Shown: positions 43,215-53,187, numbered from the stretch's first letter. The stretch: DNA of 64,000 nucleotides from Lysinibacillus sp. FSL M8-0337 (GCF_038593855.1 NZ_CP151996.1:2170001-2234000); one strand, 5' to 3'. Made by a program: numbers and translations. Notes: generated by a model not told the origin, from the letters alone.

Positions 43215-43709
43215 TTAGATTTCTTCATCAGCTGATGGACCATAAAAGCCTGGCACTGCTATATTAAGAAGGCGTAAGTATACGCCCAGTTGTGCACGGT
43301 GGTGAACCATATGACTAATACCAAAAGTACGTAACGCAAGTGCTCGCGGCTGTTGGCGTATAATATGATGGCCATGGCGAAGCGTCCATTCATCGCCGAG
43401 CGCTTTGTCATCACATTCGATGAGCAGCTTGCTAAGCTTTGTGACGTTTGCGTCAAATTCTTCTAGAATGTCAGATTGTTTTTCTAATGCCTCTCGTCGA
43501 AGTGGCACTGTTGAAAGATCCAACTCCGTGCGCTGAATAATCGCGATTTGCCAGTTTAGCAGATTTATTAGATGTGTGGCTAGTCCACCGAGAGTCATGG
43601 ATTTATCATGTGGTCGCCATGACATATGCTCCTCCGGTAAGCGTTCCAATATGCGACGTGTAGAAGTTAGTTCTTGTGTTACGTCGCCGATGATTAATTG
43701 TTTACTCAT
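43215..43709 (-). CDS. DinB/YfiT-like metal-binding four-helix protein
   Basis: A 164-residue DinB-superfamily protein (DinB_2 type). The likely metal His ligands are in GLATHLINLLNWQ near residue 47 and HMVHHRAQLGVYLR near 132-145. Members are putative thiol-dependent transferases, such as bacillithiol S-transferases, with unknown substrates. An AGAGGGG RBS precedes the ATG. It is a single-gene unit. Confidence 0.85.
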   Translation of the reverse strand: MSKQLIIGDVTQELTSTRRILERLPEEHMSWRPHDKSMTLGGLATHLINLLNWQIAIIQRTELDLSTVPLRREALEKQSDILEEFDANVTKLSKLLIECDDKALGDEWTLRHGHHIIRQQPRALALRTFGISHMVHHRAQLGVYLRLLNIAVPGFYGPSADEEI

Positions 43710-43749
43710 ATCTGTTCCCCTCTCTTTTAGCTATAAAAGAATAATTTCA

Positions 43750-43782
43750 ATAAAAAAAGCGTTAATCCTGCTTTGATTAACG
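43750..43782 (-). terminator. Terminator of the glycosyltransferase gene
   Basis: CGTTAATC and GATTAACG arms with a 7-nt loop and a seven-base U-tract on the minus strand. Confidence 0.8.
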
Positions 43783-43849
43783 TCTCTGTAAATTTTAATA
43801 GATGTTTGGTAAAACAGTTCCCTTTATTTCTTTCTCTCAACTTGATAGA

Positions 43850-44599
43850 TTAGCGATCATGATTTTCATAATAGGCTTCATCTGCATAGTGTTTATCTGT
43901 TCCTTTCAGATAGGCTAAAATTAATTTCGGCCGTCTAAGTAACACCCAGTCTCCGTGTTTATCAAACTTTCTGCTGGAGGTAATCATACCATTTTGAATT
44001 GTTCCGTATTTTTGTCCTTTCTTTTTTCCCCACACTTTTAAGCGTTTAGCAAAATCAGCATCTTCCGCCATAAGCAACTCTTCATTAAATCCGTTAATGG
44101 ACTTAAAATCCTCTTTGTAGCACCAAAAAATGCCCACGGATATGGCGCCATATTTAATAAGTAAGGGTCCTATTAATAACATAGTTGAAACGAATATCCC
44201 TAAAGACATTCTTTCAAATTTCCCTGTAACTCCTCCGCCAATATACTTTCCCGAGCTCAAGTTTTGTACTACCTTTGTAAGCATATGCTCATTCATCTGT
44301 GTATCTGCATCTATTGTTACAATAATTTCGCCCCTAGCTTTTTCAACGCCTGTGTTCCTAATTTTAGAAAGATTTTTATCGTCATTATCTATTGTGATAC
44401 AGTTATATGATTTCGCAATTTCTTCCGTTCTGTCTGTACAGCGATTTAGCACAACAATGATTTCAACTTCATTTTGGAGTAATTTTGACGCTTTTGAAAT
44501 AGAGTCTAAGCATTTTCCAATGTACTTTTCTTCATTATGAGCGGGTATAATAATAGAAATGATTACGTCTTGTTGATTCTTATTTGTTAAAGTGTCCAT
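43850..44599 (-). CDS. Family 2 glycosyltransferase
   Basis: A 249-residue GT-A enzyme. The nucleotide-sugar loop is IIIPAHNEEKYIGKCLDSI near 14-32 and the DxD motif TIDADTQMN near 95-103. A hydrophobic stretch near 150-175 (GIFVSTMLLIGPLLIKYGAISVGIF) could associate with the membrane. The acceptor is unknown. GGGGGAGATTGG precedes the ATG. No other surface-polysaccharide genes are nearby. Confidence 0.85.
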   Translation of the reverse strand: MDTLTNKNQQDVIISIIIPAHNEEKYIGKCLDSISKASKLLQNEVEIIVVLNRCTDRTEEIAKSYNCITIDNDDKNLSKIRNTGVEKARGEIIVTIDADTQMNEHMLTKVVQNLSSGKYIGGGVTGKFERMSLGIFVSTMLLIGPLLIKYGAISVGIFWCYKEDFKSINGFNEELLMAEDADFAKRLKVWGKKKGQKYGTIQNGMITSSRKFDKHGDWVLLRRPKLILAYLKGTDKHYADEAYYENHDR

Positions 44600-44703
44600 C
44601 CAATCTCCCCCACCATTATATTTAATAATAGTAATCTCATTAAAAATATATTCAAATGAAAATGTGAAAATGCCTGCTTGATCTATAGTGCTACAATCAA
44701 AAT

Positions 44704-44740
44704 AAAACTAGCCTGCAATCTTACGAGGCTAGTTTTATTT
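44704..44740. terminator. Terminator downstream of the MFS gene
   Basis: AAAACTAGCCT and AGGCTAGTTTT arms with an 11-nt loop, flanked by A and T tracts; works in either direction. Confidence 0.75.
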
Positions 44741-44824
44741 TAATGTATTTTACAAATATATGATATATTTTCTATTTATTGTATTCACTTTTTAAGCTTG
44801 ATTGGACAAAAATTGACCATATTT

Positions 44825-45970
44825 CTACGTAGTTTTTTGCCATTTAAAGGTCAGAAGAGCTACTATTAATGCGATGCAAGTCATTGTGCCACCGATAATG
44901 GCATTTATTTCAGCACTATATGCATCAATGGTTATGCCCCCTATTGTAGAACCTAATGCCATGCCAATATGAGCACCAGAATTATTTAAACTTTGATGGA
45001 TATCTGATGTAGTCGATGCAGTAGAAACAATATAGCTTTGAATCGCAGGTTGTAGTGACCAACTTAGTAGACTCCATAATAATATGGCCCCAACGAACAG
45101 AACAACGGAAAATTTTAAGAACGGAATTGCAACAATCGTTAATGTAAAGAAGGACAATACGGAAATAATCGTTCGTTTTGCACTAATACGATCAGTAAAA
45201 TATCCACCTAGTAAACTCCCGCATATGGAGGATATACCGATGATTAAATACATCAGGCTAAGAGACTTCTCTGACAAATGTAGCGTGGACTGAAGAAATG
45301 GTGTTAAATATGCATATAAAGTCATATGACCTGTAAAAAACACGATAGAGATTGAATGAATAAGTAAAATCTTTCGCTCCTTTATCGCCTTTACTTGGGC
45401 TTTAATAGGCAATTTCTTCTTGGGCTCAATTGTTCCTAATACAAAAAATACTATTAACATCAGCATTAATGTCAAAATAGCAATAAAAAGAAATGGTGCC
45501 CGCCAACCTAATTCGCTGCCTAACCATAAACTAAACGGAACACCAAACACGAGGGAAGCACTAACCCCCATTAATACAAGGCCGATTGCTCTTGCTGTAT
45601 AAGCCTCATCACTTATTTGAGAAGCGATGGTGATACATAACGAAACAAGTAGCGACGCACACATAGCTGATAAAATTCTAGCGCTCATAAGAACAACATA
45701 CATATCACTCAACACAATCATCATATTAGACACAAAGAAAATAAACAAAACGATGAGAAATAATCTTTTGCGCTCCATCATTGAAGTTAAAGATAATAAA
45801 ATGGGACCTGATATGGCAAAACTTAATGAAAACATGGAGATTAACATTCCTACTTTGCCATACGAAATATTTAAATCTTCCGCAATCAGTGGAAGCAACC
45901 CTCCAATTACTAATTCAACTAGACCAACTATAAAAGCAATCGTCGATAATAGGTAAATTCTTTTATCCAT
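44825..45970 (-). CDS. MFS drug/metabolite exporter (AraJ/YdhP type)
   Basis: A 381-residue transporter with 12 hydrophobic helices. The DHA1 family N-terminal motif is GLVELVIGGLLPLIAEDL (near 16-33), and motif A is SFAISGPILLSLTSMMERKRL. This group exports drugs, sugars or amino acid derivatives. The ATG at 45970 suits GGAG best (45973 is the alternative). A leader with a hairpin, a 9-codon ORF and an intrinsic terminator lies just upstream, suggesting control by attenuation. The substrate is unknown. Confidence 0.85.
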   Translation of the reverse strand: MDKRIYLLSTIAFIVGLVELVIGGLLPLIAEDLNISYGKVGMLISMFSLSFAISGPILLSLTSMMERKRLFLIVLFIFFVSNMMIVLSDMYVVLMSARILSAMCASLLVSLCITIASQISDEAYTARAIGLVLMGVSASLVFGVPFSLWLGSELGWRAPFLFIAILTLMLMLIVFFVLGTIEPKKKLPIKAQVKAIKERKILLIHSISIVFFTGHMTLYAYLTPFLQSTLHLSEKSLSLMYLIIGISSICGSLLGGYFTDRISAKRTIISVLSFFTLTIVAIPFLKFSVVLFVGAILLWSLLSWSLQPAIQSYIVSTASTTSDIHQSLNNSGAHIGMALGSTIGGITIDAYSAEINAIIGGTMTCIALIVALLTFKWQKTT

Positions 45971-45999
45971 CATTTCACTCCTCTAAAAAAATACAAAAA

Positions 46000-46077
46000 G
46001 CAGCGCCCCCAGTTTAGGAGGCGCTGCATTAAAACATTTTCTTTGTCAATTCGCTAACATGACATCCAAAGTCATGT
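46000..46077 (-). promoter_or_regulatory. Candidate attenuator leader of the MFS gene
   Basis: Minus strand, in order: hairpin ACATGAC/GTCATGT (46057-46077), a short ORF MTLDVMLAN (46046-46075) preceded by AAGG, and a strong terminator GCAGCGCC/GGCGCTGC (46000-46027) followed by T runs just before the MFS RBS. The AGGCG before the short ORF could pair with CGCCT of the terminator. The terminator may instead simply end the upstream MocR transcript. Confidence 0.4.
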
Positions 46078-46251
46078 CGCCTTATTCAATTAAAAATTTC
46101 TTAAACAAAAATACCATTTTGCCTTATTGGTTGTCAATTATATTTATGTATTGCTTTCATATCAACATATGGGGTTGACTGTGGCAGTTCAAGCAACATG
46201 CGCTCATTCATAAAATTTGATTGTTTGTAAAGCCAAAGAGATATTTTTCGA

Positions 46252-47682
46252 TTATAAAAGTATCTTGGCAAGGCGGTTAATGCCTTCTTCAATTGCGCCT
46301 TCATCAACTTTAGCAAATCCCAGTACCCATCCTTTTCGATTCGTTTCTAAACAATACTTACTAAGTGGATAAACGCGAATTCCCTTGTCGAGCGCTAGGT
46401 TTGTCATCGCTTCTTCATCAAACGATTCTTCAGCTTCAAGAAGCATATGCAAGCCTGTTTCAATGCCACTTAGTTTAAAACGTTCAGCTAGTCCAGTTGC
46501 CATGATGGCCTTGGCCATTGCTTCATGTCTGCGTCGATATACATTTCTTGCTCTCCTCATATGCCGCATAAAATGACCGTGCTCAATAAAATGACTAAGC
46601 GTTAGTTGTTCCATTATCGGCAGATGTCGATAGGTTAGGGCTTGTACTTGAGCAAGCTGACGAATGGCATCCTTTGGCCCAATCACTGCCGAAATGCGTA
46701 TGCCTGGTGCCACCATTTTGGAAAAACTCATCATATACAATGTGTTCTGTGGTTGTTGGCTGAACAAAGTAGGAAGCGGCCCACCACGATACCTAAATTC
46801 GCCATCATAATCATCTTCTACAATCCAAAATTGCTCTTGCGCAGACTTTTGAAGCAATTGTTGTCTCCGTGGTTCAGACATAATAACTCCAACTGCACAT
46901 TGGTGAGAAGGTGTAACAAAAATAAGCTTACTTTGCGGATGAATACGATTTACTTGTATTCCATACTCATCAACAGGTACGGAAACGACATTCATTCGCC
47001 GATATTTCATGGTCATCCAGGCAGCAGGGAATCCAGGATCTTCAACAGAAACGGTTTCTCCTTCCGTTAACAGTGCTTGCGCAATTAGATCAATGCTATG
47101 CTGTGCACCGGAAGTTAAAATGATTTGGTCAATATCTACATGAACACCTCTTTCAAATGTTAGATAACGTTGAATCTGTTCACGGAGCGGAGTAAAACCA
47201 TAAGGGTTGCCATAACCCCAAGTGGTCAAATCTGCTTCGGATGAAGCCTGTAAAAAAGATTGTCTCCAATTTTTTTGGAAGTGCTCGTCTAAATAAGGCT
47301 CATGAGGACAAAAATCAATTTCTACATTTGGATTTTCTGTGCCTCTAAACCAACTGTTTAATTCATCAACTGCCGTGTTTAATAAAGGTAATGCTGGCGT
47401 AGATGGTCCATGAGAGGTAGTTTCTTCTGCCGAATTAGCTTTCAATCCCCATTCACTTACCCTTGTTCCACCACGCCAATTAGTAACGGTATAGCCCCGA
47501 CTAAATAATTCCTCATAAACAATTTGTATTGTTGAGCGTGAAACGCCGACTAATAAGGCAAGCTCTCGGGATGGAGGAAGTAATTCACCTGGTGGCCATT
47601 TTCCAGTTGTTATATGATGGATAGCCTGATCCAGCAACTGTTGCCAAATCGGAATTTTATCTTCTCGGTTTACTTTTAACAT
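46252..47682 (-). CDS. MocR-type regulator: GntR helix-turn-helix fused to PLP aminotransferase
   Basis: A 476-residue protein. The winged helix (1-75: IPIWQQLLDQAIHHITTGKWPPG, SRELALLVGVSRSTIQIVYEEL) is followed by a fold-type I aminotransferase domain; its PLP lysine is in MMSFSKMVAPGIRI. PdxR is a well-known member that activates vitamin B6 synthesis; others govern GABA or taurine genes. Its target may be the divergent or flanking genes (GSA aminomutase-like, MFS), but no operator was identified. The start at 47682 is better spaced from GGAAG than 47688. Confidence 0.85.
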   Translation of the reverse strand: MLKVNREDKIPIWQQLLDQAIHHITTGKWPPGELLPPSRELALLVGVSRSTIQIVYEELFSRGYTVTNWRGGTRVSEWGLKANSAEETTSHGPSTPALPLLNTAVDELNSWFRGTENPNVEIDFCPHEPYLDEHFQKNWRQSFLQASSEADLTTWGYGNPYGFTPLREQIQRYLTFERGVHVDIDQIILTSGAQHSIDLIAQALLTEGETVSVEDPGFPAAWMTMKYRRMNVVSVPVDEYGIQVNRIHPQSKLIFVTPSHQCAVGVIMSEPRRQQLLQKSAQEQFWIVEDDYDGEFRYRGGPLPTLFSQQPQNTLYMMSFSKMVAPGIRISAVIGPKDAIRQLAQVQALTYRHLPIMEQLTLSHFIEHGHFMRHMRRARNVYRRRHEAMAKAIMATGLAERFKLSGIETGLHMLLEAEESFDEEAMTNLALDKGIRVYPLSKYCLETNRKGWVLGFAKVDEGAIEEGINRLAKILL

Positions 47683-47767
47683 TTTCATTCACTTCCAGTT
47701 AAATGATGCGAACATTCATACAGTTCATCATGATTATACATGTGATAACGCCCCCATATTCCACTTT

Positions 47768-49072
47768 CTAAAGAAACGCTGACATTCGTTGGAAAGCTAT
47801 ATCTGCAGCATTAATCGTTTGATCAATATCATGTATGGAATGGGCAGTCGATAAAAAGATGCTTTCATATTGTGAAGGGGGTAAAAGTATCCCTTGTTTC
47901 AGCATTTCAACATAGAAATGACGAAACATCTCTGAATCTATTTTGCGCGCATCATCAAAATTTTGTAAAGGTTTATCTGTAAAGGACAAGCCAATCATTG
48001 TTCCAGCTTTAGTTGTCATCAGCGATATATTGGATTTACTGGCAACTGTTGATAATCCTTGAATAAGTCGATCTGATAGCTCTTCAATATAGTTGTAACT
48101 ATCATAGGTTAATTTATTTATTGTAGTATATCCTGCTACCATCGCGATTGGATTACCCGATAAAGTACCAGCTTGATAAATATTGCCTTCCGGTGCAATC
48201 AGGTTCATAATTTCTTTTCTGCCGCCATATGCGCCAACGGGCATGCCTCCACCGATTATCTTCCCTAAGCACGTTAAGTCAGGCTGAATGTTATAAAGCC
48301 CTTGAGCAGAGTGATAAGCAATGCGAAAACCAGTCATTACCTCATCAAGAATAAATAGCGCTCCATATTTTGAAGTGAACAAACGTATTGTCTGTAGAAA
48401 TTCGGGGTCAGCAGGTATGCCTGCCATATTACCTGCAAATGGTTCTACTATTACCGCTGCAATTTCTGAACCATATGTATGAAATACACTACTAAGTGCT
48501 TCAATATTGTTATACGGAACGGATATCGTGTTTTTTGTAATTTCTAACGGTACACCTGGACAATCAGGAAGACCTAATGTTGCTATTCCTGAACCAGCTT
48601 TTACTAATAGATGATCACTGTGTCCATGATAGTTTCCTTCAAATTTAACAATTATATTTTTGCCTGTAAAACCTCTAGCTAGCCGAATAGCACTCATTGT
48701 TGCCTCTGTACCAGAGTTAACCATTCTAATCTTCTCTATGGACGGAATTCGAGTAGTGATTAATTGTGCTAGCTTATTTTCTTGCAAAGTGGGCAATCCA
48801 AAACTGGTCCCCTTTTTTATTGCTTCCAGTAATGCACTAGCAACATCCTTATCTGCATGTCCATGAATTAATGGGCCCCAGGAAAGGATATAATCTATAT
48901 ACCTATTCCCATCAATATCATATATTTTTGATCCGATTCCATGACTAATAAAAATCGGATCAATACCAACGGATTGAAATGCTCTTACTGGACTGTTTAC
49001 ACCACCAGGCATTAGTTGTTTTGCTATTTCGAAGGCTTCTGTTGATTGCTGTGTATTGATTTTAAAAACCAC
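47768..49072 (-). CDS. hemL: Glutamate-1-semialdehyde 2,1-aminomutase (HemL/GsaB)
   Basis: A 434-residue PLP enzyme. It opens [12 protein letters not shown], with [14 protein letters not shown] near 121-134, DEVMTGFR at 243-250 and the PLP lysine K271 in [15 protein letters not shown]. It converts glutamate-1-semialdehyde to 5-aminolevulinate. Spore formers often have two copies, one in the hem operon and one alone; this solitary gene is probably the second. The GTG start lies within AAAGGTGG, so the exact start is uncertain. Confidence 0.88.
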   Translation of the reverse strand: MVFKINTQQSTEAFEIAKQLMPGGVNSPVRAFQSVGIDPIFISHGIGSKIYDIDGNRYIDYILSWGPLIHGHADKDVASALLEAIKKGTSFGLPTLQENKLAQLITTRIPSIEKIRMVNSGTEATMSAIRLARGFTGKNIIVKFEGNYHGHSDHLLVKAGSGIATLGLPDCPGVPLEITKNTISVPYNNIEALSSVFHTYGSEIAAVIVEPFAGNMAGIPADPEFLQTIRLFTSKYGALFILDEVMTGFRIAYHSAQGLYNIQPDLTCLGKIIGGGMPVGAYGGRKEIMNLIAPEGNIYQAGTLSGNPIAMVAGYTTINKLTYDSYNYIEELSDRLIQGLSTVASKSNISLMTTKAGTMIGLSFTDKPLQNFDDARKIDSEMFRHFYVEMLKQGILLPPSQYESIFLSTAHSIHDIDQTINAADIAFQRMSAFL

Positions 49073-49238
49073 CTTTCATATTAGAAAACTATTAGCTATA
49101 TGCTCATCTAGAGGATCAATTGATTCGTTTCTATTTAAACATCTCTGTAACAACTGTCCCCTTTTTTCTACAAACAAGACTCCATTATTTTGCTTTTTAA
49201 AACATGTCACGTTACATGTACATAGTTTTCACTTGAAA

Positions 49239-50456
49239 CTATTTTTGTGGTGCCCCATTCATATTTTGTGGTTTTTTAAGAAATTGAACATTAATTAATA
49301 AATGTGCTCCTAAACCAGCTACAAGCCCCCAAAATGCCCCTCCTACGCCAAGTAATGTAACATTTGCGGCAGTTGCCAAAAAAGTAATGAGTGCAATTTC
49401 GCGTCCGTTCGGATTTGTTAAAGCATTAGCAAGGCTACTACCAATTGTACCGAGCAATGCTAATCCAGCTAATGTGGCAATAAACGTTGCAGGAAGAATT
49501 AAAAACAATGCAGCCAACGTTACCCCAAAAATTCCAACAATTATATAAAAAATACCACAGACAATACCTGCAATATAGCGTTTCGTTGAATCCTCATGAG
49601 CGTCTTTTCCAGTACAAATTGCGGCTGTAATTGCGGCAATGTTAAACGCATGTGATCCAAATGGTGCTGTTAGGAGCGAACCCAATCCAGTTACAATTAA
49701 AATCGGATTCGCACTCGTTTTAAATCCATCATTTCGCAACACTAACATTCCTGGCATATATTGTCCCGTCAAGGTAATAATAAAAAGCGGCAAAGCAACG
49801 CCTAATAAGGCATGAAGAGAAAACTCTGGAACAACAAATACTGGAGAAGCAATGACCAATTCGACATTGCTGAAATCTACCTTGCCCATACTTATCAAAT
49901 AAATCAATCCAATTACTAAGATACCGACAATTGCATAGCGAGATGTAAATCGTCTTAATAGGATATACGCAGTAAATAGGACAATTACAAGTAAAGGATC
50001 AACTTTCGCACCACCAAAGGCCGAAATACCAAACTGCAATAAAATACCTGCCAAAAGTCCTGAAGCGATGCCTGGTGGAATAAGCTGGACAAAACGTTCG
50101 AACATTCCAGATAATCCTAAAAAAACAAATGCTACAGCAGAAATGATATATGCGCCAATTGCTTCAGGATAAGAAGTGACCGCCAAAGCGGAAACAAGAA
50201 ATGCCACACCTGGTGTTGACCAAGCTGTAATAATCGGTTCGCGGTATCGATAACTTAACCAAATACCAGTTACTCCCACACCGATGGAAATCGACCATAT
50301 CCATGAAGCAGTCATTTCAGGACTCAGGCCAGCAACCTTGGCAGCCTGAAACACCAAGATAAAAGTACCTCCATAGTTTACTAACACAGATATAAAAGCA
50401 GCTATGGTGGGTGATAGCAAATCACGCAAACGCAGTGAAACGGATGTTGTATTCAT
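49239..50456 (-). CDS. BenE-family transporter (benzoate/H+ symporter family)
   Basis: A 405-residue membrane protein with about 12 helices. BenE landmarks are FQAAKVAGLSPEMTASWIWSIS (near 33-54), ITAWSTPGVAFLV (near 74-86) and FGSHAFNIAAITAAICTGKDAHED (near 268-291). Members are proton symporters for aromatic acids. No benzoate catabolic gene is adjacent, so the substrate is open. A GGTAGGG RBS precedes the ATG. Confidence 0.85.
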   Translation of the reverse strand: MNTTSVSLRLRDLLSPTIAAFISVLVNYGGTFILVFQAAKVAGLSPEMTASWIWSISIGVGVTGIWLSYRYREPIITAWSTPGVAFLVSALAVTSYPEAIGAYIISAVAFVFLGLSGMFERFVQLIPPGIASGLLAGILLQFGISAFGGAKVDPLLVIVLFTAYILLRRFTSRYAIVGILVIGLIYLISMGKVDFSNVELVIASPVFVVPEFSLHALLGVALPLFIITLTGQYMPGMLVLRNDGFKTSANPILIVTGLGSLLTAPFGSHAFNIAAITAAICTGKDAHEDSTKRYIAGIVCGIFYIIVGIFGVTLAALFLILPATFIATLAGLALLGTIGSSLANALTNPNGREIALITFLATAANVTLLGVGGAFWGLVAGLGAHLLINVQFLKKPQNMNGAPQK

Positions 50457-50866
50457 ACACTTTCCCTACCTTTCATTCCAATAGTGGTCAAACACTTTCT
50501 CTCTACTCATAAAAATAGCATTCATTCTTTAAAACCAAATTTGAAAACTCCAGTGATTCTTACCTGTCAGAATGTCCATTCCATACATCGGGGATTTGCT
50601 ATTATTTGTGTATCAGACTTACCAATGTCATCATTTGACCTTTTATTATGTAATGTTTCAAATAGAGATCATTGTTCAGTTAGATACTGCATTGCTATGC
50701 CCCCCTTTTTATTTGTTTTATTAAAATGAATGCTCTTAGCATAACGAATAACGGACTGTAAAAAAACATCCAAAAACACAATTTTCACCAGTCCATAAAT
50801 GTTGATAATTCACTACCTTGGATTATTAAATTCTATGAATTGCACTACTCGTTTTAGTTAAATCAA
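50457..50866. other. Intergenic DNA without a recognised gene
   Basis: Region between the BenE-like transporter and the PNPOx-like gene. A frame at 50484-50729 has no RBS and an improbable composition. I see no structured RNA. Confidence 0.45.
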
Positions 50867-50904
50867 AAACACCACTTACCTATGTGATATAGGAAGTGGT
50901 GTTT
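50867..50904. terminator. Terminator of the PNPOx-like gene
   Basis: AAACACCACTTACCTAT pairs with ATAGGAAGTGGTGTTT, about 34 bp past the stop. Confidence 0.8.
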
Positions 50905-50937
50905 AAATAAATTTACCATAGTGTATGAAACATATTT

Positions 50938-51462
50938 TTATATTTTAAACATTTGCCCTATTTCAATTGGATTTTCTTTCGCGGTCATTTGTTGTGGATT
51001 AATCCGATAAACTTGAACTGGGCCACCGAAAACAGCTGAACGATATTTGTCCACATGTTGCTCGGATAAAGGACGATTATAATAACCAGGCACATATTTA
51101 TTCAGCATCTCTTGCAACATATGTGTAGCTTCATCCAAATCGTCGATGGGTTGAGCCTTCCCAAAAACGATGACGCTCATATACGCAGTGTCCGTCTTTG
51201 CGGGCACTGGATTAGTAATCGTTCCATATTCTTCGCATACTGTAAAGCAGACTTCCTGATTTTCATCCATAACTTGATTGCGTCTTCCGCCAGTAGCTCC
51301 GTGGAAATAGAGCATCCCATTTGTCCAAACAAAGTTAAGTGGAACAACATAAGGCAAATGACCGTCAGCCATTCCTAAATACCCAATTCGAGCTTGCTTC
51401 AAAAATACATTAATTTTGTTTTGATCTAATACTTCTCTTACTTTGTAACGTACCTCAACCAT
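50938..51462 (-). CDS. Flavin-binding PNPOx-like protein (NimA/nitroimidazole-resistance type)
   Basis: A 174-residue split-barrel flavoprotein. Typical segments are RIGYLGMADGHLPYVVPLNFVW near 26-47, LYFHGATGGRRNQVM near 51-65 and YMSVIVFGKA near 94. Relatives bind FMN or F420 and reduce small molecules; NimA reduces nitroimidazoles. A TAGGAGGG ribosome binding site precedes the ATG. It is monocistronic, with a strong terminator. The true substrate is unknown. Confidence 0.82.
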   Translation of the reverse strand: MVEVRYKVREVLDQNKINVFLKQARIGYLGMADGHLPYVVPLNFVWTNGMLYFHGATGGRRNQVMDENQEVCFTVCEEYGTITNPVPAKTDTAYMSVIVFGKAQPIDDLDEATHMLQEMLNKYVPGYYNRPLSEQHVDKYRSAVFGGPVQVYRINPQQMTAKENPIEIGQMFKI

Positions 51463-51603
51463 TGATATCCCTCCTATTTGTAGTATTGTGTAATCTTATC
51501 AACGTTTGGATGGAATAAAAACGTCCAAAATTATAGTGATTAAACAATCCAATTTTAAGAATGTAGAAGGTCATTGCAACAACTATCCATTGGATAAGGT
51601 AAT

Positions 51604-51639
51604 AAAAAAAGTCAGAAATCAATGGGGATTTCTGACTTT
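51604..51639 (-). terminator. Strong hairpin terminator with no obvious upstream gene
   Basis: AAAGTCAGAAATC and GATTTCTGACTTT around a 6-nt loop, with a U-tract on the minus strand. No minus-strand gene lies to its right before the methyltransferase, so it may end an antisense or small RNA. Confidence 0.6.
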
Positions 51640-51788
51640 CCATATGTTTTTATAGATTTAGTAAAGAAGACATGCCTCTATCTACATCCTAACAAAAAAT
51701 GAAATATAAGTCTATTTATTTTAGATAGTGCGTGTGATAATGAGGTTGCGCAAATACTTCATAACGTTGTGATGAATAGAAGGGTAAA

Positions 51789-52556
51789 ATGAAACAGAAT
51801 ATATATGATAACAATACGTTCTTTAGAAAATATCAAGAAATACGAGCACGAGAACATAATTATAATATTTTACTGGAACAACCCAATTTTTTGACATTAC
51901 TACCGACACTTAAAAATAAAATCGTATTAGATATCGGATGTGGTGTAGGAGATTTTGCCGTTTATTGTCTTGAGCTCGGTGCAAAATACGTTACAGGAAT
52001 TGATATTTCTTCCAATATGATTGCACATGCAAAAACACATCATGTTTATGACAATCTATTGTTTGAACAGGTTGCATTTGAAGAGATGAAAGTGCCCGAG
52101 GGAACCATTGATTTTATAAGTAGTTCTTTAGCTTTTCACTATATTGCAGACTTTCAGTTACTTATAAAGAAAATCAGTACCGCATTATGTGAAGGTGGAA
52201 TTTTGTTATTTTCAATAGAGCATCCAATTGTAAGTGCTAATATGGGAAAAGACAATTGGATAACCACTGCAGAAGGAAACTTACTATATTTTGCAATAGA
52301 TAATTATCAGTTGGAAGGCTTACGTACGCAACATTGGTTAGTTGACAATGTTGTGAAGTATCACCGTACACTATCAACTATTATAAATACGCTGATTGAA
52401 CATGGCTTACAAATCGAAAAAATGGTGGAGCCAATACCAACTAAAGATGCAGTAAGTAATTTACCAAATTTAAACAAAGAATTTCGGCGACCTTCGTTTT
52501 TAATTATAAGAGCCAAAAAAATATTGAAGAATAATCACCAAAATGTAAGTATCTAA
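51789..52556 (+). CDS. Class I SAM-dependent methyltransferase
   Basis: A 255-residue methyltransferase. SAM motif I is VLDIGCGVGDFAVYCLELGAKYVTGIDIS near 46-74, followed by IDFISSSLAFHYIAD and the ILLFSIEHPI strand, as in UbiE/YrrT-like small-molecule methyltransferases. The substrate is unknown. An AAGGG RBS precedes the ATG. The spore protein gene follows 57 bp downstream. Confidence 0.85.
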   Translation: MKQNIYDNNTFFRKYQEIRAREHNYNILLEQPNFLTLLPTLKNKIVLDIGCGVGDFAVYCLELGAKYVTGIDISSNMIAHAKTHHVYDNLLFEQVAFEEMKVPEGTIDFISSSLAFHYIADFQLLIKKISTALCEGGILLFSIEHPIVSANMGKDNWITTAEGNLLYFAIDNYQLEGLRTQHWLVDNVVKYHRTLSTIINTLIEHGLQIEKMVEPIPTKDAVSNLPNLNKEFRRPSFLIIRAKKILKNNHQNVSI

Positions 52557-52613
52557 AAAATAAAGGATAGATTATCACCTTCTGTACAAACTAATGTCAG
52601 GAGGTGATTTTTA

Positions 52614-52829
52614 ATGAACAATCAAAATAAAACTGATGTTAATCAAGTAAAACAGCAAATTCAACAAGCAGAAGCGAACAAATTACAAGCTTCTGGTTCA
52701 GCGAATGCAATGGATGTAGAATTTGGAAATGAAATGGACATAAATCAAATTAAACAACAAATCCAACAAGCAGAAGCAAACAAAAAATTTGCTTCTGGTC
52801 GTTTTGCAAACGAAAACAATTCAAAATAA
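52614..52829 (+). CDS. sspE: Gamma-type small acid-soluble spore protein
   Basis: A 71-residue protein with two repeats of (D/N)xNQ(V/I)KQQIQQAEANK separated by an ASGSANAMDVEFGNE spacer, the hallmark of gamma-type SASP. These proteins store amino acids in the spore and are degraded by Gpr during germination. It is the main evidence that the host forms endospores. A perfect AGGAGGTGAT RBS precedes the ATG. No convincing sigma-G promoter was identified. Confidence 0.93.
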   Translation: MNNQNKTDVNQVKQQIQQAEANKLQASGSANAMDVEFGNEMDINQIKQQIQQAEANKKFASGRFANENNSK

Positions 52830-52840
52830 TCATCATCTCT

Positions 52841-52868
52841 AACCGGCAATCTTTTTTGCCGGTTTTTC
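52841..52868 (+). terminator. Terminator of the spore protein gene
   Basis: AACCGGCAA and TTGCCGGTT with a 7-nt loop, followed by a T run. Confidence 0.9.
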
Positions 52869-53187
52869 TATTCCCGAACTCTTTTTTTGAATGAATAAAC
52901 GAATTGTTATTACTCGGCTACCACCGCTTCTTGCATTAATTCCAGCAATTTTTTCTACCGAAGTCTATAACGAGTAGAATTATCTGTCTTTCCTACATAC
53001 CTAAATGAGTCAATTCTTTTAAATGTTCGTGTTTTAGTGCATCACCCAATTGTCCAGTCGCTGAACAAAACGCATTTCTTAGTTTGAAAGACGAACTTTA
53101 ATGAATGTTTATATAAATATAGTTCGATATTTCTTTTTTTAGAAAGCTCAAAGTTGCTCCTCTGTAAGAAAGACATGCACAATAAAA
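52869..53187. other. Intergenic DNA without a recognised gene
   Basis: A frame on the minus strand (53042-53248) has no RBS and overlaps the terminator and the end of the MFS gene. I consider it non-coding. Confidence 0.45.

Noticed and set aside
46134-46316. Small minus-strand ORF overlapping the 3' end of the MocR gene
   Set aside because: It begins from a TTG inside the MocR gene in another frame with no ribosome binding site.
50484-50729. 81-codon ORF between the BenE-like and PNPOx-like genes
   Set aside because: No RBS and a composition (many Cys/His/Ser) unlike a folded protein.
51455-51643. 62-codon ORF upstream of the PNPOx-like gene
   Set aside because: It runs through the terminator hairpin and has no RBS.
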